Below, piece by piece: positions 1-5,641 of a stretch of 6,241 nucleotides of DNA. The position numbers and the translations under genes were made by a program. A model generated the notes under the pieces. That model had not been told where the DNA came from. It made no database searches and was given only the letters and a program-made list of their open reading frames with translations. Positions within the stretch are counted from its first letter, which is position 1. Every line of letters starts with the position of its first letter. The stretch is from MD308 sp051888795 (GTDB lineage: Bacteria; Bacillota; Clostridia; Lachnospirales; Lachnospiraceae). The stretch is from assembly GCA_051888795.1 (NCBI GenBank), contig JBJFCD010000001.1:1-6241 (forward strand), written 5' to 3'.

Positions 1-78
1 TCGCAATAAATTGCTCATTAAGTGCCGACGCTTTTTAAACGTTCTGATTCGAATATCAAAATTCATGCAGAATTTTTT
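1..78. repeat. Right half of dispersed hairpin repeat (copy 1, cut by window edge)
   Basis: Bases 1-49 are identical to bases 2920-2968 of the complete copy further along. This stretch covers the apex, the inner descending stem (GTGCCGACGCTTTTT) and the start of the outer arm (GTTCTGATT). From about 50 to 68 the similarity continues at a lower level (AATTCAT is shared), and the outer arm ends beside the hydrolase stop codon at 79-81. The left half would lie beyond the window edge, so whether this copy is complete is unknown. It lies directly downstream of the minus-strand hydrolase gene, where it could form a hairpin in the 3' untranslated region. No separate terminator with a T-run is visible for that gene here. 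Confidence 0.85.
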
Positions 79-1023
79 CTATACTAAATATTCATTGATG
101 ATGTTTGATACTTTGTCCGGTGTTTCAAGCTGTGGATATAATCCGCTGTGGGATAACATGTAAATATTAAAATTTTTATTTAGTTTACGGTATTCTTCAA
201 TGGTATGAATATTGTTTTTTAAATCTCTGCTTCCAAGGATATATACCGGTTTATCGATTTTTTTGATGGCCTGCTTGATATTAATGTTCACGTAATTTCC
301 AAGAATGCTTGAGAATAAATATTTTCCGTGACTTTCTTCTAAATGGGATGCTTCATAATATACATCTTCTGTTTTCGAAGAAATGCGCAGGGCATTGCTA
401 AAATATTTCGTCCGGAATCTTTGATCAATATGAACCGGATTTACATGAAGATTGTAAATGAAGGTTCCAATGATCGGAAGAGCAAATAAAACTCTGCTTA
501 CCTTAGAAATCTGATCCGGAATCAGTTCCATTTGCTTTACAGAAACCGGATTGATAAGAATGATCTTATCAAATAAATCGGAATCCATTTGATTTGCCAT
601 AATGACAAAGGAAGCGGATAAATTCGTTGCAACAACAGATGTTTTTTCGCCAATGACATCTTTTATAAATCCGGTAATTATCTGCACATATAAATAGTTG
701 GTATAATCAAATCCCGGCTTTTCAGAACGTCCGCAGCCAAGTAAATCAATTGCATATACCGTATGGTTCTTTTCCAGTCGTTTTACAATTTTATTCCACT
801 CATAGGATGAAGCTGTCGGATCAAGATCATGGATCAATAAAACCGGTAAACCTTTTCCCTGTTTGGTATAAAAAATTCTTCCGTTTTTTGAATCGTAATA
901 ATCGCCTTCCAGTGGTAGTAATTTTTTACCTGTGGAGGCCGATGCAACTAATTTATTATATGCATACATGCCGGCAACTGCAGCACTTGCAACAAATAAA
1001 AGGCTTTTTGTACTTTTCTTCAT
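79..1023 (-). CDS. Alpha/beta hydrolase fold protein with N-terminal membrane anchor or signal
   Basis: This 314-residue protein belongs to the alpha/beta hydrolase superfamily; its substrate cannot be predicted. A basic start (MKKSTKS) precedes a hydrophobic segment at about residues 8-22, which suggests a membrane anchor or uncleaved signal and action at or outside the membrane. The fold is shown by VLLIHDLDP (61-69, the oxyanion region), AIDLLGCGRSEKP (91-103, matching the family's DxxGxGxS loop), a nucleophile elbow at NLSAS with Ser136, LGSRD with Asp267 as candidate acid, and SHSGLYPQLETPDKV with His292 as candidate catalytic base. The elbow departs from the usual G-x-S-x-G: both glycines are replaced, by Asn and Ser. 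The usual His-Gly of the oxyanion loop is His-Asp. The triad residues are all present, so activity is possible but not assured. The start is supported by AAGGAGGT about 8 bases upstream. The gene is divergent from the kinase operon. Confidence 0.85.
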   Translation of the reverse strand: MKKSTKSLLFVASAAVAGMYAYNKLVASASTGKKLLPLEGDYYDSKNGRIFYTKQGKGLPVLLIHDLDPTASSYEWNKIVKRLEKNHTVYAIDLLGCGRSEKPGFDYTNYLYVQIITGFIKDVIGEKTSVVATNLSASFVIMANQMDSDLFDKIILINPVSVKQMELIPDQISKVSRVLFALPIIGTFIYNLHVNPVHIDQRFRTKYFSNALRISSKTEDVYYEASHLEESHGKYLFSSILGNYVNINIKQAIKKIDKPVYILGSRDLKNNIHTIEEYRKLNKNFNIYMLSHSGLYPQLETPDKVSNIINEYLV

Positions 1024-1030
1024 GATAAAA

Positions 1031-1080
1031 CCTCCTTACCCCTTTTCTTATATTATAGACAACTTTATATTTATATACAA
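1031..1080 (-). promoter_or_regulatory. Promoter and ribosome binding site of the hydrolase gene
   Basis: Read on the minus strand, there is a perfect TATAAT -10 box at 1052-1057 and a partial -35 box TTGTAT at 1075-1080, separated by 17 bases. The strong Shine-Dalgarno sequence AAGGAGGT follows at about 1031-1038, just before the ATG at 1021-1023. The predicted transcript leader is short, about 25 bases. The boxes were recognised by eye against the sigma-A consensus. Confidence 0.6.
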
Positions 1081-1096
1081 ATATTTTTATTTTTTC

Positions 1097-1131
1097 TTTT
1101 CATTGACAAAAAAATGAATTATAATTATCTA
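1097..1131 (+). promoter_or_regulatory. Promoter of the two-component operon
   Basis: A perfect TATAAT lies at 1120-1125, with TTTTCA (4 of 6 matches to TTGACA) at 1097-1102 and 17-base spacing. A perfect TTGACA at 1103-1108 is also present. It is only 11 bases from that TATAAT, but stands 17 bases from the weaker TATCTA at 1126-1131. Two overlapping promoter readings are therefore possible. Either one places the start of transcription at about 1132-1138, upstream of the SOS-like box at 1153-1166. Confidence 0.6.
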
Positions 1132-1152
1132 GTACTTTAGTAATCTTTTAAC

Positions 1153-1166
1153 CGAACAAATGTTCG
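1153..1166. promoter_or_regulatory. SOS box-like palindrome (candidate LexA/DinR operator)
   Basis: CGAACAAATGTTCG matches the Gram-positive LexA/DinR consensus CGAACRNRYGTTYC at 13 of 14 positions, including the invariant GAAC-N4-GTTC. It lies in the transcribed leader, downstream of the predicted promoter. Its last base is the first G of the GAGGAG Shine-Dalgarno sequence (1166-1171) of the kinase gene. A repressor bound here could block transcript elongation or overlap the initiation region. As RNA, the same sequence could form a small hairpin (CGAAC/GTTCG) beside the ribosome binding site. LexA binding is inferred from the motif only. Confidence 0.55.
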
Positions 1167-1175
1167 AGGAGATTT

Positions 1176-2192
1176 ATGGTAAAAGAATATCTGGAAAAAA
1201 TAAGGCAAGAATTATTAGAAGAGCAGGTTGTTATTCAAAAGAGGGAAACAGAACTGCAGAATCATTTAAAAGAGAATATTAAGTTCATTCAATTATTGGA
1301 AGAGACCAATGATCCGAATTATGCTGCTTTTACTCCAAGAGAAGTAAATGGACATAATAAAAAAAAGATTGAAGAACTTAAGGAAGAGCAAAAAGAAATC
1401 AATAAGGAATTGCAGGAAGCCAGAGAAAAAAGTTCAGATCTTATCATGAGGTTGGATGAAGTAAGCAGTGTGATAAGGGTTGCAAAAGAAGAATCTATCT
1501 CTGATCTGGTTTCTATGGAAGGACAATCTTCCAATTTCCGAAAGACTATTCTTGAGATACAGGAGACAGAAAGACAACGTATTGCCAGAGATCTTCATGA
1601 TTCAACGGTACAGAATCTTACTTCTCTTGTACATAAATCCGAATTGTGTGTGAAGCTAATTGATGTTGATCCCATTCGGTGCCGATTAGAGTTATCTTCA
1701 CTGAGTAAGATTTTAAGGGATATTATTGAAGATACTCGGAATATGATATACGATTTACGACCAATGTCCTTTGATGATATTGGATTTGATACAACAGTCG
1801 AAAGATATCTTGATAAATTGAAATCCGGTATTCCTACTAAGTTTACTTATGAAGTGGAAGGTGAACCATATAAAATTGATAATGTTATTCAGCTTACCTT
1901 ACTTCGAATTATTCAGGAAGCATGTAGTAATTCGGTAAAGCATGCAAAAGCAGATCATGTAAAGGTATGTTTGAACTATAAGGAAAATTCACTTGGTCTT
2001 TCTATTGAAGACGATGGAGAAGGTTTTGATATGTCTTCTATTCCGGAACGAACCAGAGATGATAATTCCGGCTTTGGTCTTTCTATGATGAAAGAGAGAG
2101 TGTATCTGCTTTCCGGAAAACTAGATATGAAATCGGAAGTAGGAAAAGGATGTAAAATTATTGTTGAAATTCCAATAAAGGAGGAGGGTTAA
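1176..2192 (+). CDS. Soluble DegS/NarL-type sensor histidine kinase
   Basis: This 338-residue protein has no membrane segment, so it probably acts in the cytoplasm like Bacillus DegS. Residues 1-110 are rich in Glu, Lys and Gln and read as coiled coil, interrupted at about 45-60. The HisKA_3 dimerisation and phosphoacceptor domain follows: ERQRIARDLHDSTVQ (132-146), with His141 as the predicted autophosphorylation site. The conserved YDLRP lies at 192-196. The C-terminal HATPase domain has an N-box (QEACSNSVKHA, 247-257), a G1 box (DDGEGF, 279-284) and a G2 box (GFGLSMMKERV, 299-309). All catalytic motifs look intact. The start ATG follows GAGGAG with only 4 bases between, rather tight, but no better start exists nearby. 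The response regulator begins 5 bases after the stop and is the likely partner. The signal sensed is unknown; the SOS-like box in the leader hints at DNA damage control of expression. Confidence 0.92.
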   Translation: MVKEYLEKIRQELLEEQVVIQKRETELQNHLKENIKFIQLLEETNDPNYAAFTPREVNGHNKKKIEELKEEQKEINKELQEAREKSSDLIMRLDEVSSVIRVAKEESISDLVSMEGQSSNFRKTILEIQETERQRIARDLHDSTVQNLTSLVHKSELCVKLIDVDPIRCRLELSSLSKILRDIIEDTRNMIYDLRPMSFDDIGFDTTVERYLDKLKSGIPTKFTYEVEGEPYKIDNVIQLTLLRIIQEACSNSVKHAKADHVKVCLNYKENSLGLSIEDDGEGFDMSSIPERTRDDNSGFGLSMMKERVYLLSGKLDMKSEVGKGCKIIVEIPIKEEG

Positions 2193-2197
2193 ATTTT

Positions 2198-2842
2198 ATG
2201 GCAGTAAAAATTATGATTGCGGATGATCATTCCATGATTCGAGAGGGATTAAAGAATCTGTTGGAGTTGGATGGGGACATTCAGGTCATTGCAGAAGCAG
2301 TTGATGGAAAGGATTGTTTGGAAAAGCTGGATATTGTAAAGCCGGATGTCTTACTACTTGATATCAATATGCCAAGAATGAATGGATTGGATGTTCTTAA
2401 GAATTTGAAAGAACGTCGTATTAAGGTAAAGGTGTTAGTGCTTACCGTTCATAATGAAATCGAATATCTTATGAAGGCAGTCGATATCGGAATCAATGGA
2501 TATGTGTTAAAGGATTCCGAATCAGCGGAATTGAAAAAAGCAATATTTACAATTGTTGATGGTGAAACATATATTCAGCCAAGTCTGATTCCTGCACTCA
2601 ATGCAAAGCGAATTGAGAAAAATGAGGATGAAGAAAAAATAGAGGAACTGACAAAGAGAGAGCTTGAAGTATTAAAGCTTTTGGCCATCGGAATGTATAA
2701 TAAAGAAATTGCTGAAAAGTTAAATATCAGCGAGCGTACTGTAAAGAATCATGTATCAAATATCTTTAAAAAATTGGAGGTAACAGATCGTACGCAGGCA
2801 GCAGTATTTGCAATTCGGAATAATTTGATTCAAATATTTTAA
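2198..2842 (+). CDS. LuxR/NarL-family response regulator (DegU-like)
   Basis: This 214-residue DNA-binding response regulator is the likely phosphoryl acceptor from the kinase encoded just upstream. The receiver domain (about 3-120) has the acidic pair Asp9-Asp10, the phosphoacceptor Asp55 in LLLDINMP, the switch Thr83 and the conserved Lys105 in YVLKD. A linker leads to a GerE/LuxR helix-turn-helix domain at about 150-212: LTKRELEVLKLLAIG, then NKEIAEKLNISERTVKNHVSNIFKKL. The length and architecture are typical of the NarL/DegU subfamily, and all key residues are present. The gene starts 5 bases after the kinase stop, and its Shine-Dalgarno sequence (AAGGAGGAGGG, from 2178) lies inside the kinase's last codons, so translational coupling is likely. 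A complete hairpin repeat starts four bases after the stop codon, and a terminator follows at 3029-3063. Target genes cannot be read from this window. Confidence 0.93.
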   Translation: MAVKIMIADDHSMIREGLKNLLELDGDIQVIAEAVDGKDCLEKLDIVKPDVLLLDINMPRMNGLDVLKNLKERRIKVKVLVLTVHNEIEYLMKAVDIGINGYVLKDSESAELKKAIFTIVDGETYIQPSLIPALNAKRIEKNEDEEKIEELTKRELEVLKLLAIGMYNKEIAEKLNISERTVKNHVSNIFKKLEVTDRTQAAVFAIRNNLIQIF

Positions 2843-2846
2843 TAAA

Positions 2847-2998
2847 TGTGTTCCTGAATGAATTTGCATATTTAAATCAGAACCCACTCTCGTTTGTAAA
2901 AAGCGTAGCGGTACTAAATTCGCAATAAATTGCTCATTAAGTGCCGACGCTTTTTAAACGTTCTGATTTAAATAGCATAATTCATTCTTAGGAACACA
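2847..2998. repeat. Complete copy of dispersed hairpin repeat (copy 2)
   Basis: The element is bounded by imperfect inverted arms, 2847-2883 and 2960-2998. Paired blocks include TGTGTTCCT, GAATGAATT and TATTTAAATCAGAAC with their complements. Inside, GTTT pairs with AAAC, AAAAAGCGT (2898-2906) pairs perfectly with ACGCTTTTT (2947-2955), and CGGTACT (2909-2915) pairs with AGTGCCG (2940-2946) with one G-T pair. The apex contains GCAATAAATTGC. The left side carries an unpaired CCACTCTC (2884-2891) and the bulges GT and AG, with nothing opposite. It encodes no protein. It lies four bases after the response regulator stop codon and before the terminator, so it is probably transcribed as part of the 3' untranslated region. 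Bases 2920-2968 recur exactly at 1-49. Confidence 0.88.
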
Positions 2999-3028
2999 AA
3001 TCTGAAAAGGGATTATTCTAAAAGATGG

Positions 3029-3065
3029 ACTCCTGTATCAAACTATGGTACAGGAGTTTTATTTC
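3029..3065 (+). terminator. Rho-independent terminator after the two-component operon
   Basis: A perfect 9-bp stem, ACTCCTGTA (3029-3037) with TACAGGAGT (3049-3057), encloses an 11-base loop and is followed by TTTATTTCT. It faces the plus strand and separates the kinase-regulator operon from the parAB operon. The response regulator stop is 187 bases upstream, so the complete hairpin repeat would be included in the transcript. Confidence 0.8.
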
Positions 3066-3071
3066 TCTAAT

Positions 3072-3137
3072 TGAATGAATTTACCATATTCCAATCAGAA
3101 CACGCTCTCGCTTTGACGAAACGCAGCGGTGCTAAAT
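3072..3137. repeat. Left-half copy of dispersed hairpin repeat (copy 3)
   Basis: This segment aligns with 2855-2919 of the complete copy, with one single-base gap. TGAATGAATTT, AATCAGAAC, CTCTCG, AGCGGT and CTAAAT are all conserved. In the part corresponding to 2884-2919, 26 of 36 bases match. Similarity ends at the apex (CTAAAT, 3132-3137). The expected right half (GTGCCGACGC and the outer arm) is absent, replaced by the sequence leading into the first parS site. It is a truncated or decayed copy in the same orientation as the other two. Confidence 0.75.
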
Positions 3138-3155
3138 ACTATATGAAACTGTAAA

Positions 3156-3171
3156 TGTTTCACGTGAAACA
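3156..3171. promoter_or_regulatory. parS site 1 (ParB loading site)
   Basis: TGTTTCACGTGAAACA is the exact 16-bp palindromic parS consensus of Bacillus and other Firmicutes. The flanks extend the palindrome by three bases on each side (AAA...TTT). It lies 207 bases upstream of parA. By analogy with Spo0J, ParB dimers bind here with their helix-turn-helix, load CTP and spread along the DNA to form the partition complex. Confidence 0.95.
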
Positions 3172-3263
3172 TTTTTCTTTTAAAAATTTTTTTGGAGGAA
3201 ATTCCACAAGATATAGTTTTGTATTTTTTGTATAAACACTAGGTTTTGAAAAACGATGTTTCA

Positions 3264-3279
3264 TGTTTCACGTGAAACA
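3264..3279. promoter_or_regulatory. parS site 2, with adjoining half site
   Basis: This is a second perfect TGTTTCACGTGAAACA, 108 bases from the first (start to start). An extra half site, TGTTTCA (3257-3263), directly abuts its left side. It ends 10 bases before the predicted parA -35 box, so ParB loading here could affect parA promoter activity as well as segregation. Confidence 0.95.
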
Positions 3280-3289
3280 TTTTTTTATG

Positions 3290-3318
3290 TAGAAATGAAA
3301 AAACAGAAGTGATATAAT
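3290..3318 (+). promoter_or_regulatory. parAB operon promoter (extended -10)
   Basis: TGATATAAT at 3310-3318 is an extended -10 box (TG-N-TATAAT). A weak -35 match, TAGAAA, lies 17 bases upstream at 3290-3295. Transcription would begin at about 3325, leaving a leader of roughly 50 bases before parA. The second parS site lies immediately upstream. Confidence 0.65.
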
Positions 3319-3377
3319 GAAAAAGCACAAAATTTGAGAGAAAAATATGAAAAATCAGAAGTAAGAAAGGGTTAAAA

Positions 3378-4145
3378 ATGGGAAGAATTATTGCAATTGC
3401 GAATCAAAAAGGCGGAGTTGGAAAGACTACTACTGCAATTAATCTTTCGGCTTGTTTAGCAGAAAAAGGGAAAAAGGTATTGGCTATAGACTTAGATCCA
3501 CAGGGAAATATGACCAGTGGACTTGGTGTAGATAAAAACGAAGTAGAAAATACGGCATATCAATTAATTTTAAATGAGTGTTCTATCAATGAAAGTATTC
3601 AACCAACAGTGGTAGATAATCTTAAAATTATTGCATCGAATGTAGAATTAGCTGGAGCAGAAATTGAATTACTGGGAATCAATGATAAAGAATATATTTT
3701 AAAAACAACCGTTGATTATATCAAGGATGATTATGATTTTATTATTATTGACTGTCCACCTTCCCTGAATATGCTGACAGTAAATGCGATGACAACAGCG
3801 GATACCGTTCTTGTTCCAATCCAATGTGAGTATTATGCGTTGGAGGGACTTAGCCAGTTAATACATACAATAAACCTTGTGCAAGAAAGATTGAATCCGA
3901 ATCTTCAGATGGAAGGTGTTGTATTTACAATGTATGATGTTAGAACGAATCTTTCCAATCAGGTTGTAGAGAATGTAAAAGCAAACCTTGATACAACCAT
4001 TTATAAAACAATGATTCCAAGAAATATTCGTTTGGCAGAGGCTCCATCCTATGGGATTCCAATCAACATGTATGATGCGAAATCAGCAGGAGCAGAAAGT
4101 TATCGCAGTTTAGCACAGGAGATTATCGAGAGAAAGGATTTATAA
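3378..4145 (+). CDS. parA: ParA/Soj chromosome-partitioning ATPase
   Basis: This 255-residue protein has the usual length for chromosomal ParA (Soj). It is a deviant-Walker ATPase that dimerises on ATP, binds DNA non-specifically, and is released when ParB stimulates hydrolysis. In Bacillus, Soj also controls the initiator DnaA; the same role here is inference. The deviant Walker A motif KGGVGKTT lies at 11-18, with the signature Lys11 and catalytic-site Lys16. Walker A' is LAIDLDPQGN (35-44) and Walker B is FIIIDCPPS (121-129) with Asp125. There is no N-terminal helix-turn-helix, as in chromosomal rather than large plasmid ParA proteins. The start ATG has a modest AAAGGG six bases upstream. 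parB begins four bases after the stop, and two parS sites precede the gene, completing a ParABS module. Confidence 0.97.
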   Translation: MGRIIAIANQKGGVGKTTTAINLSACLAEKGKKVLAIDLDPQGNMTSGLGVDKNEVENTAYQLILNECSINESIQPTVVDNLKIIASNVELAGAEIELLGINDKEYILKTTVDYIKDDYDFIIIDCPPSLNMLTVNAMTTADTVLVPIQCEYYALEGLSQLIHTINLVQERLNPNLQMEGVVFTMYDVRTNLSNQVVENVKANLDTTIYKTMIPRNIRLAEAPSYGIPINMYDAKSAGAESYRSLAQEIIERKDL

Positions 4146-4149
4146 TACT

Positions 4150-5052
4150 ATGGCAGTTAAGAAGAATGGATTGGGAAAAGGCTTAGACTCATTAATTACA
4201 GATAAGGTGAATAAACCGCAAGTTGCAGGATCTGCAAAAAAGGAATCAGAATCAGATGCAACCATGATGGATATCAACAAGGTTGAACCAAATAGAGAGC
4301 AGCCTCGTAAAAAATTTGATGAGGATGCTCTGTTGGAATTATCAGAATCCATTAAGCAGTTTGGAATATTACAGCCGCTTCTCGTACAGAAAAGAGATAA
4401 TTATTATGAGATTATTGCAGGTGAGCGCCGATGGAGAGCAGCAAAACTGGCAAAATTAAAAGAAGTTCCTGTCATTGTAAAACAGCTGACAGAGCAGGAA
4501 ATTATGGAAATCTCTCTGATTGAAAATATTCAGAGAGAAGACTTAAATCCAATTGAAGAAGCATTAGCATACAAGCGCTTACTGAACGAATTCAATCTGA
4601 AACAGGATGAGGTGGCAGAGCGTGTTTCAAAGAGCAGAACTGCAGTTACCAATTCTATGAGATTGCTAAAATTGGATGATCGAGTACAGCAAATGGTAAT
4701 CGATGAAATGCTGACAACCGGACACGCAAGAGCCATTCTTGGAATAGAGGATGCTGATAAGCAGTACGAGGTTGCACAGAAAATTTTTGATGAGAAGCTT
4801 TCTGTGCGTGATACAGAAAAGCTTGTGAAGAATCTTCAGAATGAAAAGGATAGTCCAAAGCAGGATAAGCAGAAAATCGATCCAAAGCTGGAAGCAATCT
4901 ACAAAGATCTGGAAGAACAAATGAAGGTAATCCTCGGAACAAAAGTTGCAATTAGTCCAAAGGACGATAAGAGGGGAAAACTGGAAATTGAATATTATTC
5001 ACAGGATGAATTGGACAGAATCATCGATATGCTTAGAACTGTGCAAAAATAG
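4150..5052 (+). CDS. parB: ParB/Spo0J chromosome-partitioning CTPase and parS-binding protein
   Basis: This 300-residue ParB recognises parS, loads as a CTP-dependent sliding clamp, stimulates ParA and recruits SMC condensin in known firmicutes. The N-terminal GLGKGLDSLI (7-16) is the usual ParA-stimulating segment. The ParB/Srx CTP-binding domain spans about 38-130, with the conserved QPRKKF (51-56), the GERRWRAA box (91-98) and ENIQREDLNPIEEA (125-138). The helix-turn-helix that reads parS is at about 151-172 (LKQDEVAERVSKSRTAVTNSMR). A charged linker at about 231-246 leads to the C-terminal dimerisation domain. Motifs and length are all ordinary. The ribosome binding site AAAGGA (4133-4138) lies inside the end of parA, so translation is probably coupled. 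It could instead be called Noc, but adjacency to parA and the perfect parS sites, not Noc-binding sites, favour ParB/Spo0J. Confidence 0.97.
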   Translation: MAVKKNGLGKGLDSLITDKVNKPQVAGSAKKESESDATMMDINKVEPNREQPRKKFDEDALLELSESIKQFGILQPLLVQKRDNYYEIIAGERRWRAAKLAKLKEVPVIVKQLTEQEIMEISLIENIQREDLNPIEEALAYKRLLNEFNLKQDEVAERVSKSRTAVTNSMRLLKLDDRVQQMVIDEMLTTGHARAILGIEDADKQYEVAQKIFDEKLSVRDTEKLVKNLQNEKDSPKQDKQKIDPKLEAIYKDLEEQMKVILGTKVAISPKDDKRGKLEIEYYSQDELDRIIDMLRTVQK

Positions 5053-5114
5053 GTACGATTATACTATTTAATTTATATTCAAAATAGACGAAAATATATA
5101 AAGGAGAATCATAC

Positions 5115-5624
5115 ATGTTATCTGATTTATTCGGATTCGATTCGGATTATATTATTATAGGATTGGCAGCAGTAGTTGTCATTCTCCTGGTACTTTATAT
5201 TGTAAATATAGTACAAATGAATAAGCTCAAAAAGCGATACAATATTTTCATGAGTGGGAAAAATGCAAAAACTCTGGAGGATACTTTGATTAAAAGACTT
5301 GATCAAGTGGATACCCTGATTGCAGCAAACTCTACGAATGAGAAGAATATCGACAAGTTGTTTAGCAATATGAAATTTACATTCCAAAAGGTTGGTTTGG
5401 TAAAGTATGATGCCTTCCACGAAATGGGAGGAAAGCTTAGTTTTTCTCTGGCACTTTTGAATGAGACCGATGATGGTTTTGTGATGAATGCCGTGCATAG
5501 CAGAGAAGGATGCTATACTTATATCAAAGAGATCGTTGGCGGTAATTCCATTATTGTTTTAGCAGAAGAAGAGCAGGAAGCTTTAGATATGGCCAAGGAG
5601 GCAAATAAGCCTGCGAAAAAATAA
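5115..5624 (+). CDS. DUF4446 family single-pass membrane protein
   Basis: This 169-residue protein of unknown function matches the DUF4446 family, often found beside parB in Clostridia. One hydrophobic segment (about 13-33, rich in Ile, Leu and Val) is followed by a basic stretch (KLKKRY, 37-42), which predicts an N-out, C-in anchor. Residues 43-90 look helical and may be coiled. The family core is KVGLVKYDAF (92-101) and GGKLSFSLALLN (105-116), followed by a strand-rich end containing EEEQEAL. The start has AAGGAG (5101-5106) eight bases upstream. It lies 62 bases after parB with no terminator between, so co-transcription with parAB is likely. The location suggests a role linked to segregation or the cell envelope, but nothing in the sequence shows a mechanism. 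Confidence 0.88.
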   Translation: MLSDLFGFDSDYIIIGLAAVVVILLVLYIVNIVQMNKLKKRYNIFMSGKNAKTLEDTLIKRLDQVDTLIAANSTNEKNIDKLFSNMKFTFQKVGLVKYDAFHEMGGKLSFSLALLNETDDGFVMNAVHSREGCYTYIKEIVGGNSIIVLAEEEQEALDMAKEANKPAKK

Positions 5625-5641
5625 CAATGGAGAAAGCGGAT

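Noticed and set aside
132..140. TGTGGATAT, an 8 of 9 match to a DnaA box, considered as part of a replication origin
   Set aside because: It is a single site inside the hydrolase coding region, with no cluster of boxes or AT-rich unwinding element. The TTCCACA at 3202-3208 is also too weak a match.
2847..2998. Possible integron attC-like site, suggested by AAC...GTT in inverted arms
   Set aside because: The flanking bases do not fit the RYYYAAC/GTTRRRY core sites, and there is no integrase or gene cassette. The nested stems extend well beyond what attC needs.
3194..3234. Strong Shine-Dalgarno-like GGAGGAA between the two parS sites
   Set aside because: No ATG or GTG follows at a suitable distance. 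The only nearby TTG frame closes within a few codons, so no gene is supported.
3231..3236. TATAAA as a second parAB promoter
   Set aside because: No acceptable -35 sequence lies 16-18 bases upstream, whereas the extended -10 box at 3310-3318 is better and closer to parA.
3347..3364. Five-codon upstream reading frame (MKNQK) in the parA leader
   Set aside because: Only a weak purine stretch precedes it, it is too short to show coding bias, and such short frames are expected by chance in AT-rich leaders.
4530..4951. Several minus-strand open frames across parB
   Set aside because: They overlap a well-conserved ParB on the opposite strand, lack ribosome binding sites and show no recognisable domains.
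5627..5641. Upstream in-frame ATG for the HD-domain gene
   Set aside because: The nearest AAGGAGG is about 25 bases away, while the ATG at 5642 has GGAG at normal spacing.
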